Source: Nageia nagi | Lineage: Eukaryota > Pinophyta | Assembly: GCA_050084985.1 (NCBI GenBank) | Contig: JBITNC010000001.1 | Location: 161,758,001 to 161,822,000, forward strand | Direction of reading: 5' to 3' | DNA length: 64,000 nucleotides | Translations under genes and position numbers: made by a program | The notes under the pieces: model-generated | The model's database searches: none | What the model was told of the DNA's origin: nothing | Seen by the model: the letters and a program-made list of their open reading frames with translations, nothing else | Part shown: positions 1 to 11,855 of the stretch, one piece after another | Position numbering within the stretch: the stretch's first letter is position 1 | Layout: each line of letters opens with the position of its first letter

Positions 1-2
1 CT

Positions 3-338
3 TCTATAGACGAGTATGCAAATTAGTTGAGAGAGTGGGATTACTATCATAGGGCTATGGAGCTTTGGTTACCTAGTTTCTCGAGATATTTTTCAGATGG
101 TCCTAGTTCACCACCTAGGCCAGCACCAGGGTTTCCTTATTCACCAATTTTAGGTGGTTTAGGTCCTTCTAGGAGTCACGATCGTCATGCAACATCAGTT
201 TCTTGATCTTAGTCTACTACTAGGGGTGTATCTTCTCGAACATATGCTATAGGCTTGAGATCTATTACTAGGGATGAGGGTTCTTCAGAGCATCCTGGCG
301 ATCCTCATGATGATGTTGTATCTACTAGAGGACATTGA
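3..338 (+). pseudogene. C-terminal remnant of an unidentified protein
   Basis: A 112-codon frame runs from the window edge to a TGA at 336-338. It carries three internal stops (TAG, TGA, TAG), each one C-to-T change away from CAG or CGA. The start of the frame is charged and aromatic (a WDYYHRAMELW stretch at residues 13-23); the rest is rich in Pro, Ser, Gly and Arg, like the low-complexity tail of a transposase or gag protein. It is noticeably less AT-rich than the flanking DNA. I do not recognise the family. The tail of a hAT-type transposase is one possibility, with no diagnostic motif to support it. Confidence 0.4.
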
Positions 339-962
339 TATTCCATTTTTGATGATATATATATGATGTACATTTATTTATTGGTATTACAGCTCATATT
401 GATATGATGATTATGGTGTTATATTTTCTTGATGTACTACTTAGATTATTTTTATTGTGTGATGGATAAACTAGTGACATGTTATGATATTTCTATGATT
501 CTTGATGTATGATCTTATATTTTCTATATAGATTTGTGATGAAAATAAGTATGATGTGATATAATGTAGAAAACATAATTATCTTTTAATTACTTGATGA
601 TGAATAGATGTTAATGATAGATGTAATTTTTCGAATGTATGATGCATAAATATAATTATGGACTATATGATGTATAATTTTGAAGATACTTTTTTTTTTT
701 TAAATAATGATAAAATATATATAACATATATCAACAAATTAATTTGATTATGTTACTAATCTAAAAATTAATTTGATAATAAGTATGATTATAATTGCTA
801 TAAATAATAAATCTAATTTATAATTTTAATAAATTAAGCTACTTTAAGTTATTGATAATGTGAACTAACATAGTTGTTTGAATAACTAATTGATTATAAA
901 TTGTAGATAATCAACCTATTAATTAATTCAATAATTAATAACATATTTTTTGAATATGTTTG
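339..962. other. AT-rich DNA, nothing recognised
   Basis: No reading frame, structured repeat or family signature is visible. It is simple AT-rich sequence with a short T run near 690. Confidence 0.5.
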
Positions 963-1157
963 CGGAATCAGATGCATCATTTTCCATACTTGGCAATTTT
1001 ACAATAAAACACTCCACACAACAAACTATACATGAATATCAACTATATCTTGGTTTATTCTATTTTTTACGGAATTAGAACTCATCATTTTCTGCACTTG
1101 GCAATTTTCTATAATAAACCACTTGACATAATAAACTAGTGATTTATGGATGCATAT
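963..1157. repeat. Two-copy direct repeat, about 107 bp period
   Basis: A block beginning cggaatcagatgcatcattt at 963 recurs in diverged form at 1,070 (cggaattagaactcatcatt). Both copies share a cacttggcaattt-like segment and end with a segment related to the start of the next array. This is probably a decayed outlying part of the 146-bp array that follows. Confidence 0.55.
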
Positions 1158-1665
1158 GAACATTAACTTTATCTTGGTCAGGAGAATAATAAATAATCAT
1201 TCTTATCCTTTCCAAAGAAAAGCAGTTTTAATAATGTTCAAAGGTAATGAATAATAGTAAAAATGGCTTAACATGACACACTAGTGACTTTACAGATGTA
1301 TATGAACATTAACTTTATCTTGGTCAGGGGAACAATAAATAATCATTCCTATCCTTTCCCAAGAAAAGCAATTTTAGTAATGTTCAAAGGTAATAGGTAT
1401 ATAGTAAACATGGCTTGACATGACACACTAGTGACTTTAGGGGTGTATATGAACATTAACTTTATCTTGGTTAGGAGAACAATAAATAATCATTCTTATC
1501 CTTCCCAAAGAAAAGCAAATTTTAATAATGTTCAAAGGTAGTATGTGTATGAACATTAACTTTATCTTGGTTAGGAGAACAATAACTAATCATTCTTATC
1601 CTTACCAAAGAAAAGCATATTTTAATAATGTTCAAAGATAATATATAATAGTAAAAAATGGGTTT
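1131..1665. repeat. Four-copy tandem repeat, about 146 bp unit
   Basis: The anchor gaacattaactttatcttgg occurs at about 1,158, 1,304, 1,451 and 1,551. The first three are spaced 146 and 147 bp apart. The last is 100 bp from the third because about 46 bp, including the cacactagtgactt segment, is missing. Each unit also holds a segment like aataatcattcttatcctt and a ttcaaaggta segment. The units are noncoding. Confidence 0.8.
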
Positions 1666-1679
1666 AACAAAATGAAATG

Positions 1680-2091
1680 AATGGTCCTAAACACCAACAA
1701 ATTATATAATATGAAGGATACTCATTATAACAAAAAGATTAAGTGACCTTTGAATTAATAACCAAGTTATTATAACATCTACCTTATCTTTCTTTATTTC
1801 AAGATTTAACAACCTAAGATGATATCAAGCAATATTATTATATGTTGATAAAAAACCTAAAACTTCGTGTGTGTAGTGAAATTCATTTCCCTTCTTAGAT
1901 CATTTGACATGGAATTATCTCAAAAACATTAATGAGCTAATCCATCCTTATGGAATGTATAGAGGTCCATAGAAAGTTGCTTAACCACCTTGATACTGCT
2001 ATAACCTTGCTCTACTGCCAGTCAGGCATCCATAGCCCTGGTAGAGGATATTATAATCACCCAAGAATCATTGATATTATGTAATAAAATT
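1680..2091. other. Unassigned sequence
   Basis: No gene is recognised. A short open stretch on the plus strand near 1,975-2,070 (encoding HLDTAITLLYCQSG and then HPRIIDI) is less AT-rich than its surroundings and may be a scrap of coding sequence, but it matches nothing I can name. Confidence 0.3.
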
Positions 2092-2095
2092 TATA

Positions 2096-2157
<62 letters not shown>
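2092..2157. repeat. TA dinucleotide microsatellite
   Basis: A near-uninterrupted (TA)n run of about 65 bp. Confidence 0.95.
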
Positions 2158-2160
<3 letters not shown>

Positions 2161-2680
2161 CATATCTTTTACTCTCTTTTTTTTTTTTTTTACCAAATGA
2201 TTCTTGGGTTCAGGATGAAGCAAATAATAGGATAGATATGTAATTTTTCACTCTTAATGTTTTTAAAATAATTTCATTCAAATTCTCTTAGAATTCCTTA
2301 ATGTATTAAGTGTTTGGAGTTTTTGATTTTTCTTCAAACATACAAATTTTATGTTTTTCTATCATCTAGGGTATGTCATTTCTTTTAAAAAGAAAAGATA
2401 AAGTGAATGTAGTGATAACAAGGAGATTATTCTAAGGTAACCTTTTCATACATTACACATTTACTGGATAATCACTGTTACGATGACATGCAACATATAT
2501 TTACATTATACAAGGGCAGGGCACCCATTGCCAAGTGACCTCTAGATGTTTCCATCTAGGTAGATTTTATAATTTTATAATTTTTTAGTGTTTTATATTT
2601 TTCAAATTTTTATAATTTTATAATAATTTTTTTTTTTATATTTATATTCTTTTAAGGAATCTGTTCGTGACATGTTCAAA
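2158..2680. other. 3' flank of element A, no LTR found
   Basis: Element A reads on the minus strand, so its 3' LTR should lie here. Nothing resembles the LTR at 13,351-14,484: there is no terminal gtgtctacaca and no polypurine tract. The stretch is AT-rich with T and A runs. The 3' end has probably been lost by deletion or recombination, or lies outside the window. Confidence 0.5.
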
Positions 2681-3861
2681 TCAAGTTTGAGTTGCATTAG
2701 GATTAAAGGAACAATGTGTTGAACTAAATAAAAAACTAAAATCTAATACCACCTGATTATGATAGATTTTTGGCACACAATAGTCTACATGTGCGATCGT
2801 TATAGTTTGTGTGATTGAGATGATTCCTCCTTGATGCTTTAAGTTCAAGTTGTGAGTGTAATCAACTATTATTTTGGGCTTTTCTCTAGGCCATAGAAGA
2901 CAAAAATATATCATTGAGTCATATTCTGAGGTAAGAGAATTCCATAACTCAAATGCGTTGATACAAATAATAGCTTGATATCCATTTACTTTGACATCCC
3001 AACCATAAGATTCGTGTGTATCATAGAATGTCAAGGCCAATTTTTATTGTATTTCTGTAGGCATGGAAAAACATTTGAGTACAAAGGAGTAGGAGCATTA
3101 TGAATAACTTTCATAAAGATATCTTTATCATACCTATTTTTGAACCCTAGAAGATAACTTCCATTATTCCATACTCTATGTTCTTTTGATAGTATTTTGA
3201 TGATCTCATTTCTAACCTTTATTTGACTTATCATTTTAAATTCAGCAATACGATAAGCTTGCCTTTTCTCTAACTTTCATTCCCAAATTGTGTGTCGCAT
3301 TTGCATGCGAGAACATCTGTGAATTTGCCTATAATATTGTTGTGACATTCTAGGAGGAAAAGCCACAAAAGTATTTGAAAAATCATAAATCACCCTTTTA
3401 TGAGGTAAATAATGTAAAATTTCATCCATCCATTCTAGGCTTTTGATTAATTGTTTAACGCATTTCAGCCTAGCTAAAAGGAGTTAATACTCAGTTAATT
3501 GACAATTTATGACAATCTTCGGTATTCCATAAGGCCATTATAGGTAGAAAGCCATTATTCTTTGTGATATTCTTTCCATATGGGTGAAATAGATTTATGG
3601 ATCTAAAATAATGCTTACTTCGTATCCACATAAAGTGACTCCCCAATCATTATTCCTACCACAAAACATATGAAATGTTCTTTCATATTGTTCATCAATA
3701 GTCAATTGTAAATAGTTTAAAAGATTAAGATCAAATACATGTTTTAAATATGTCAATGCTAAATCACTCAGATATCTTGGTGGTGGAAATCATACTTGTG
3801 GTGGCATTATGCTACCTTCAGTAGATTCCTTTGCTAGATTCATCCTTTCTATTTTAATCAT
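2681..3861 (-). pseudogene. Extra reading frame after integrase in element A
   Basis: A frame of about 390 codons lies between integrase and the missing 3' LTR, on the same strand as gag-pol. It can start at an ATG at 3,859-3,861 or at 3,841-3,843. It runs with five internal stops to about 3,031, then shifts frame (the two parts overlap by 10 bp) and ends with a stop at 2,681. Every internal stop is TGA or TAA where CGA or CAA would read through. The product is soluble-looking, with aromatic and hydrophobic patches (YLSDLALTYLKHVFDLNLL; HYLPHKRVIYDF; NAPTPLYSN). I see no signal peptide or membrane segment, so it is not an obvious envelope protein. Some Tat elements are known to carry additional frames here. 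The function is unknown. Confidence 0.6.
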
Positions 3862-3946
3862 TAACATTTCACAAATATTAATACTTTTATTTATTTATTA
3901 ATTTAACAATAAAATAAAAGAAAGCTAATGTACACACACATTTTTT

Positions 3947-5134
3947 TTATGTATAGAAGGGTCGAAGATGCATGATATTTATAAGTTCACACTCTTCATT
4001 TCCTTCTAAATTTGATAAATGATAAGTTCCTCTATCGAATTTTTTCTTAATGATATATGGTCCTAACCAATTCAGAGCAAACTTATCTCTAAGTTGTCAT
4101 TCTATTCATGAAGTTTGTTGATTTTCTTTTAAAATCAAATCATCTATTTTGAATTCATGAATTAGAGCCCTTTTATCAAAAGCTCATTTTATCCTTTTCT
4201 GATAAACACGCATATGCTCTAAAGCATTAATACATTTTTCATCTAAAAGTAACAATTGTTCTAAGCGAGTCTATCTTGTTCCTTCATCAGAATTTTGCTC
4301 ACTCAGATTTACTCTAAGGGATGGTATCTCAAGTTCTATAGGTAGGATAGCTTCTGTTCCATACACTAAAGAGAATGGTGTTGCCCCAATAGGAATGCAT
4401 ACAATGGTATGATAGGCCCATAAAGCTTTTGGTATTTGCATATGTCAATCTTTATGAGAATCATTTATTATTTTTGCTAAGATGTTCCGAATAGTTTTTT
4501 TAGTAACCTCTGCCTGTCCATTGCCTTATGGATAATATGGAGTGGAAAAACTTTGTTTAATTTTATATTTATCACATATTTGTTTTACATCCTTATTTTT
4601 AAAATTTTTTCCATTATACATAATTAATTGATTTGGCACACCAAATCTACATATAATATAATTTTCTATAAAAGTCACTATTCGTGAACCAATGGTGGAA
4701 GTCATGGGAATAGCCTCTACCCATTTGGTAAAATATTCAGTCGTTGTAATTATGAACTTATGTCCACCAGAAGATGTAGGTGTAATTTGTCCTATTAAAT
4801 CTAATGCCCATTTAGAGAATGGCCAAAGTGATTGTATAGGATGCAGTTCTTGAGATGGTTGTGAAAATAAATGAGCGTATTGTTGACATTTAAAATATTT
4901 TTTAACATATTCACAACAATCTTTTTCCGTAGTTGGCCAATAATACCCCATTCATATTAATCATTTTACAATTGCAACACCATTAAAATGTCCTCCACAT
5001 GTTCCATCATGGGCAGAAGATATAGCCTTTTTAACATCATTCCATTCAAGACATTTGAGTAAAATACCATTAAAATTTTATCGATGTAAAATGTCCCCTA
5101 ACAAACAATATTTAGTTGCTTTAATTTTAAAAGC
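3947..5134 (-). pseudogene. Integrase of element A
   Basis: This is the last domain of pol; it would insert the cDNA into the genome. The zinc-binding part is visible as AHDGTCGGH followed by GYYWPT and CEYVKKYFKC (about 5,020-4,860). The catalytic core has ALDLIG (first Asp) and GNGQAE (Glu, right after a TAA that was CAA). The second Asp position reads MYNG where the family has a DNG motif, so the DDE triad is broken. The C-terminal part contains YGTEAILPIE, PSLRV and LGPYIIKK, typical of Tat integrases, and ends with HLRPFYT and a TAA at 3,947-3,949. At least four further internal stops are present. Confidence 0.88.
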
Positions 5135-5700
5135 TCATCGTGTTGATTTATTAAGGTTTGCAGGAAGATTTCCAAATTTTAAAAAATCCTTCAATTCTTT
5201 GTACCAATTATCTTTATCATTTATGTCAATATTTAATACATTTTTTTCTTCATCTTCCTGTTGTAATGATGATTGAGATAATTGAATTATTTCAACTTGA
5301 ATTGAAGATTTTTTAGGATCTTCCGGGATAAGAGATCCAATAGAAGCCATAGCATCTGCAAATCTATTAGATGATCTTGGTGCCACTTCTATACTAAATT
5401 GGTCAAAAGACTTTAATAATTTCTCAACTAACACTTTATACTTTTGAAGTAAAGGTTCTTTACATTGATAGATTCCTTTCACTTGATTTACGATGAGTAA
5501 AGAATCTCCAATAAGCTTTATTCTTTTAAGTTTTAATTTAATAGTAGTTTTTAATGCTAATATCAAAGCTTTGTATTCTGCATTATTATTAGTATAAGGA
5601 AATTTTAGTTTAAATGAATATGGTATAGGGATACCTTGCAGTGTTATGAATACAACACCTGCTCCACCACCTTGTTCACATCAAGAACCATCAAAGTGTA
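5135..5700 (-). pseudogene. Second (archaeal-type) RNase H of element A
   Basis: This domain lies directly after the reverse transcriptase/RNase H and before integrase. It starts at HFDGS (first catalytic Asp) with a stop immediately after, continues with GGGAGVVF and NNNAEYKAL (catalytic Glu), then LIGDSLLIVNQ (catalytic Asp) and RSSNRFADAMAS (final Asp). All four acidic positions survive. This extra RNase H, additional to the one linked to reverse transcriptase, is diagnostic for the Tat lineage. One start-side stop and the lack of an open link to neighbouring domains mark it as dead. Confidence 0.88.
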
Positions 5701-7126
5701 TTGTCATATCCCAATCATTTTCAAGTTCTACAAGTATTTCAATTTCATCTAATTGAAACACTCCATCATCGGGTAATTCAACAACAAGTGGTTTATCATC
5801 TTGCAATGGGGCCTCAATGAGATAATCAGCAATTACTTGTCCTTTTATTGACTTTTGTCCAATAAAATGTAAATCAAATTCAGTTAAGTGCATTATCCAC
5901 TTTATAGTTCTTAAATTTTGATAAGTTTTATTCATCATATATTTCAATGGATCTACTTTAGAAATGACATATGTTGTATGATTAAGCATATAATGTCAAA
6001 ATTTTTTAGTAGCAAAAATAACAGCTAGACATAATTTTTCCAAATATATATACTTAATCTCATAACTCACAAGTATTCTACTCAGATAATATATAGCTTG
6101 TTCTTTATTGTGTTCATTCTTTTGAGCAAGCATTGTCCCTAAGGCAGTTTCAGTAGCTGAAATATATAACAAAAAGGGTACATCTTTTCTTGGTGGACTT
6201 AAGATAGGAGGAGATAATAAATATCTTTTAATTTCATCGAATGCATCTTGTTGCTCTTTGACCCAATGATATTCTATCCCCTTTTTTAATAACTTTGTAA
6301 ATGGTTTACATTTATCAGAAAGTTGTGCTATGAATCTTCTAATGGCTTGTAACTTACCTTGTAAACTTTGTAGTTGTTTCAAATTTGTAGGAGGTGGCAT
6401 ATCCACTATTGCCTTTATTTTACTAGGATCTATTTCAATTCCTCGTCGGGACACAATAAATCCTAATAATTTTCCTGAAGTTACACCAAAAACACATTTT
6501 TTTGGGTTTAATCTTACTTTATGTTCTAATAATCTATCTAAAACTTTAATTAAAACTTTTCCATGATCTTTTCGATATTTAGACCTGGCCAACAAATCAT
6601 TGACATAATCTTCTACTATATCATGCATATAATCATGGAATATATAAGTCATAGCCTTTTGATAAGTTGCCCCAGCATTTTTTAATCCAAAAGGCATAAC
6701 TTTATAATAAAAAGTACCCCAAGGAGTTATAAAAGCCATTTTATGTTGATCTTCAATGGCTATTTTTATTTGATTATAACCAAAAAATCCATCCATTAAT
6801 GACAACATATCATGTTCTGTTGTCGAATCTACCAAACTATCAATGTTAGGTAGAGGGAAATCATCCTTAGGACAAGCTTTGTTAAGATCACAAAAATTTA
6901 TACATATTCTTATTTTTCCACTTGGTTTTTTCATAGGTACCATATTAGATATCCAATCTAAATAATCTATAGTTTGTATAAATTTAACTTCTAATAATTT
7001 TTTAAGTTCTTCTTTTACCATTAATGCTATAGTAGGATGCATTGTACGTAATTTTTGTTTAACAAGTTTAGCATTAGGCTTTAATGCTAAATTATGTACT
7101 ACTAATTTAGGATCTATTCCAGGCAT
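5700..7126 (-). pseudogene. Reverse transcriptase and first RNase H of element A
   Basis: The longest open stretch in the window (376 codons, 5,996-7,126) covers most of the reverse transcriptase and the start of RNase H; the RNase H continues past a stop to about 5,700. Visible motifs in order: MVPMKKPSGKIRICINF, FPLPNIDSLVD, GYNQIKI, ITPWGTFYYKVMPFGLKNAG, and the active site as EDYVNDLL, where the family has YVDD, so one catalytic Asp has become Asn. RNase H shows SATETALGTMLAQ and a YYLSRIL segment. The frame continues upstream in pol, so the first ATG is not a true start. Confidence 0.92.
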
Positions 7127-8185
7127 ATCTACATATGACCATGCAAATACCTCTTCTCATTCTTTTAATAAAGTTGTAATTTCTTCTCATTCATTTTTCG
7201 TAAGGTTTTCTCCTAATTGAAAAATTTTAGGATTTTTAGGATCATTACTAATATTTATTTCTAAGACATTTTCCGTAAGCATATGCAACCCTTCTTCTAA
7301 TTGATTTGGTACTAGTATCCAACTTTTATCATTAACACTATATTCCTCATCATATTCTTGAGTTTGTTCATTTGTACATACATGATTTTTGAAGGAACTA
7401 AATATGTGATCTACATTTTTGAATTCATATGCTAAAGGATTGGATGATATGAGAGAGAAATCAGCTATTACTTCATTTGTAGAAGTATCACCTATTATTC
7501 TAATTAAGTCTTTATTTTTATTGTTTTCATTTATTTGTTCATTATTTTGATCTTCAGGAATATTTTCTTTTATTGTAACCACATTAATCGATGGTATATA
7601 TGAAGGTATTAATTATTCAACATTTTTATTTATTTTATGTATTCTATTAATCTTTTCCTGTATATCACTTGGTAAGTATAAATGATTCCTAGGTACTTCA
7701 AGATTATTGATAAAGAGCATTTTGATACCTTCTAAGACATCCATTTCACTCAATTGCTCTTCTTTTATATTAATAATTTCTTGTACTATGGGTTCTTTCT
7801 CTAAAATTTTTTCATTGTAAACCAAATTCTCTTCTTCTACATTTCCGAATTTATCAAGATTTTTATATCCATTCTTATAACCTAATCCACTTTTATCAGT
7901 GGGATCTTGGTATTGTAATTCAATTATTTCTCGGGGACCTTGTTCATATCGACCCAATCCTCATCCTTGCCAATTGCATTTGTCAAAATAATTTAGAACA
8001 AATGTTCTTGAACATGGTGATAAAAATTTCATATCATTATTGAAATATCCTTCATATATTTGATTGGATATTGTTAATATAGGATCTACTATTCCCGCAT
8101 AAACAAAAATTGTTTGATTAGGTATTTCACCTAAAGGTACTATTTGTCCGATTACACTAGGTGACTCGGATACTCTACTTGCTTC
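7127..8185 (-). pseudogene. Protease to reverse transcriptase spacer of element A
   Basis: About 1 kb of pol frame with few recognisable features links protease and reverse transcriptase. It contains two open stretches (7,187-7,582 and 7,613-7,957) that are acidic and Asn-rich, joined by short frames with stops. A segment near 8,000-7,925 reads WQGWGLGRYEQG-like (one stop inside), resembling the glycine-rich stretch found after protease in Tat elements. Just before reverse transcriptase the sequence WSYVDMPGIDP is typical of Ty3/gypsy pol. No catalytic domain is expected here. Confidence 0.6.
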
Positions 8186-8938
8186 TTATGATGAAGGTAT
8201 ATTAAATACAACATCATCTATATCATATTCTCCCATCCCTAAATCCATTAATTTAATCTTTACTGGATATACATCGGATGAGTTATTATATGTAGTATTT
8301 ACTTGTTTTGATGAAGATGCTCCATGCTTTTCATCTAAAGTTTTAGCAACTTTTTCCCAAGTATCTTTATCTTGTATAACTATATCATTTTTTCCTTTTA
8401 TAACTTCAGATTGATTCATATTTTTGTTCATTAAGATAGTTGATAGATTGGGAGATGGTAATGTCACTTCACTTGTATCAAAAATTAAGTTACAATGTGA
8501 ATAAGGATTTGGGTCTTTAAACACACAATGAACTTTATCTTTATAGATGTATTTTAAACATCCATGATAAGTTGATGGGACACATTGCATTTCTCTAATC
8601 CATGGATGTCCTAGAAGAACATTATATTGTATAATATTTCCTTCAATTATATGTAATAAAGTTTGAATGGTTTTAGCCCCTACTGTAATTGGAAGCACTA
8701 TTGATCCTAGAGTTGAACACATTGCATCATTAAAAGCTCTAATTTGCAAAGAAGGAGCTAAGATAAGTGATTCTGGTAAGTTTAGCTTTTTATATGCAGT
8801 GTCTAAAATTATATTTATGGCTAAACTCTCATCTATCAAAATTCTTTTAAATAATTTCCCATCTACTTTACCAATTATATGTAAAGGTGGATCAAGTCCG
8901 CCTGGTCCATCGTTATTTAATTTTTCTTATTCGTAGAA
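8186..8938 (-). pseudogene. Aspartic protease of element A
   Basis: This retropepsin-like domain would cut the gag-pol polyprotein. The start of the open stretch reads MIDESLAINIIL at the place where the active-site motif (Asp-Ser/Thr-Gly, then Ser-Ala-Asn) is expected, so the catalytic loop is degraded. The flap and substrate-cleft end of the fold are clear: NVLLGHPWI followed by the characteristic VPSTYH. Upstream, the frame continues into the gag-protease linker with stops near 8,930. Confidence 0.75.
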
Positions 8939-10622
8939 GGTGATACTAGGTTGTTGAGATATTCTCAAACTTTCAACTATTGAAATGAAGTTATTGGGGT
9001 TACTAATATCCTCTTGAATTTCTTGTAGAATTTGATTCATAGCTTCCCTATAACTCTTAGACTGCTGTAATAATTCATATAAGGTCATCTTAACTGGAGA
9101 CATTTTTAGTTATCATTGAAGAACACCTTTTATTGAAACTCTAGGTTGTTGTGGAAGAGGTATAGATGTAGTTTGTGTATTAGTAGAGCTTATCCTCGAT
9201 TGATTTCTTCATGGATTATCCTATTTGTTTTGATATTGTTGTGCTCATGTAGCTACACCTATCATATGTATCGACTCATCTATAGCTCCTATAAATGGTA
9301 TGTCTTTATCATTCCATATATAATTCATTTGGTTTTGGATAATTGCCACATTCTTGGCCTGATGTGAGGGTAAGGGATTTTGATATATCCCTAAATTTTG
9401 ATTTGAAGGCACAACAGGATTATCCACATCTATCTTTTGACTATCTATCAAGTCTTGAATCTTATGCTGTAAAGTGTGACATTTATTTGTATTATGTCCC
9501 TTTTGTCTATGATAAGCACAAAATTCATTCTCCTTATACCATTTACTTTCTTTAGCATTAGGATTTTCAAGCCTTATATCAGGTAATGTAATCATACCAT
9601 TATCACATAATTTTTTAAGTATTTTGGCTAATGGTTCTAATAATGGGGTAAAGTTTCTTTTAGGCTTAGGTTCAGTATTTTCTTCAATTTTTGAAGAAGG
9701 ACCATAATTTTCTGTCATAGCTATTTGATTATTTTGTGGTTGTTTACTAATGTTCTCATTTTGATTACCTTTTTTGTATTCTTTTTCCTTAAGTTTTAGC
9801 TCTCCATATTGAATTTTAACTCTTTCTATAACTACTTCTTGAGCAATAGCTTCTTCAAAAGTTTTATGTTGTTGAATTTGGAGAACACTAGCTATTGGTC
9901 TTAAACAACTTTGGCTAAATAATTTAACCAATTCTTCTTATGGTATTGTATAAGGCATAGTAGTGAGTATAGCCCACCATCTTGAGATGTAATCTTGTAT
10001 AGTTTCATCAGGAAATTGTTGCAATCTCATAAGATCAGTAATTGAAGATCTTTCTTTAATATTAATTCTAAAATGTTCAAGAAATTGATTAGCCAATTGT
10101 TCAAATGTATATAAACTATGCATAGGTAAACTATTATACCAATCCAAAGCTTGGCCTGCATCATAGGAAATATACGTAACATTAATGAATCATCATTGGC
10201 TATTTGATAACTAGAAAATGAAAATTTTCTCAAATGTTCTTTAGGATTCTCTTTTCCTTTGAATGGTTCTATCTTAGGAAATTCAAACCTATATGGTAAT
10301 TTCTTTTTTGGAATACTTGGATGAATAGGTTCATTGCAAATGTTCTTATAATTTAATTTTTTAAGCCCTTGAACATTCATTTCTCGATTTATAAAATCCT
10401 TCATAAATTCTTCTAATTCTTTATCAGTTCTATGACCTTGAGTGTGTCTTCGAATATTTGGATCCTTTTCCAAAATTGATCTTGAAGTATAGGACTCATA
10501 ATCAGAAGGAAGCTCTGATGGTGGTGGAGGCACCATTTTAAGAGGTGAAGAATGTTGTAGAATAGGGATCTTAGGAGGTTTTTGGGATATACTTTTTCCA
10601 TATAGATTTTTTCCTTTGTCAT
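8939..10622 (-). pseudogene. Gag core and zinc knuckle of element A
   Basis: This is the structural protein that packages the RNA. The capsid-like gag domain spans overlapping open stretches (10,027-10,622 and 9,938-10,147, about one frame change): PYRFEFPKIEPFKG, then DWYNSLPMHSLYTFEQLANQ and MRLQQFPDETIQDYISRW. The nucleocapsid zinc knuckle is at about 9,535-9,440: FCAYHRQKGHNTNKC, with a conserved LQHKIQDLID after it. Downstream 9,245-8,939 is a low-complexity linker to protease. The knuckle follows the C-x2-H-x4-H-x4-C pattern of Tat gag proteins. Confidence 0.85.
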
Positions 10623-11855
10623 TAGGCTATTTTATTTGATTTTGGGTTTGTTCAATCCAATTTTTAATAGAATCTTGCTTTTATTTATCATATAATCTTT
10701 GAAGTTCTAGTTCTTTATCCATTTCTTTTTGTAACAAAATGGCTATCTCCCTATCTATCGCTTCTTGTTTGTCTAAATAAGGGTCTCGATATCTTCGTAT
10801 TTGACTTCCTTTGGGCATTTTAGGTTTCATATTTTTCATTTTTTGATATTCATCCCACTGTCTTTGTTTTTCTTTCTCCATACTAATATATTGTTCCCTT
10901 TCAAATTTTTCATTTTCTAATTCTTTAAGTTGTAATTCTTTCAAATGAAGTTGTTTTCATATTCTTTATGAAGTCTTTTCTTTTCTTGTTCTAGTAACTC
11001 ATTTCTTTCTTTGTTTGATTGTTCTTGTTCTATGAATTTCCTTTTATGTCTAAGAAATTTATCTTCCATTTCTTTTAATTTATCCTCTTGTTCTTGAAAT
11101 TTAATAAGTTAATTGGCTTTTCTTTTTTCTTCCTCTAGAATATATTGCATGTCTGCAGCCCTTTTAATAATCTCAGCATATACTTCTGTGAATCTTTTAC
11201 CAGCTATTGTTTTATATAATTATCATTTTTGTAGTTCTTCATAAGAAGGTATCTCTTCTATTTTAAAATTAGATGTCCTTCTATTTAATCCTTCTTTTGT
11301 GGAATAAGATTTTTTCATTTGTTTTATTGATGCTTCCTTTCTTCCTAATTCAAAAGAAAAAGAAGATCCTTCCTCTTGAATTGAAGAACTGACTCTTCGA
11401 CCATCTGATAATTGACGATTGATTCTTTCATATTTAATTTTATATGGCTCAGTCTGTGGTATCGCTATAGTTTCAACCCGATATTTATCCTCATCAATTT
11501 CCAGATTATCAAACCTTTGATCTAGTTTTTCTACATCTCCTAGTAAACTAAAAGAAATCTTGGGAATATCCCTAAGATTAGCTATATGATGATGAATTTC
11601 AATTAAATCTTTATCTAACACTTGCATTCTATTCCTTGCGATAGGATTATCTATAATTTGTCTTTGTGATCTATATTGATTATAACCATAATCACCATCT
11701 TTACCTACATAACGAACTACCCATGAATCTGATTCGTCTAAAGGAGGTGGCCTCCTTGAAGACTCAATTAGATCCATATCATCTGGATCTATTTCTTGTA
11801 TATTAAATGGGTGTCCTTGTATTTTCTTAGCAGTCATACTTCTAGTTTGAACCAT
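10623..11855 (-). pseudogene. N-terminal part of element A gag, with coiled coil
   Basis: The start is MVQTRSMTAKK at 11,855, a gag N-terminus common in plant Ty3/gypsy elements, so this ATG is a likely true start. The first 210 codons (11,223-11,855) are acidic and polar. After a stop, about 10,640-11,220 encodes a long, highly charged Glu/Lys/Gln-rich segment (for example KELQLKELENEKFEREQY at 10,944 onward) that should form a coiled coil. This N-terminal extension adds about 400 residues before the gag core, which is long for Ty3/gypsy but not unusual for Tat elements. Confidence 0.75.

Noticed and set aside
1975-2075. Possible exon or tRNA-like segment (less AT-rich)
   Set aside because: No cloverleaf, no splice signals, and the short peptide matches nothing known to me.
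2681-3861. Extra frame of element A as an envelope gene
   Set aside because: No signal peptide, no transmembrane segment and no furin-like site are visible, so an envelope role is not supported.
5055-5276. Plus-strand open frame across the integrase/RNase H join of element A
   Set aside because: Antisense to clear pol motifs; no independent support.
9146-9555. Two overlapping plus-strand open frames opposite gag
   Set aside because: Antisense to the zinc-knuckle region; composition-driven.
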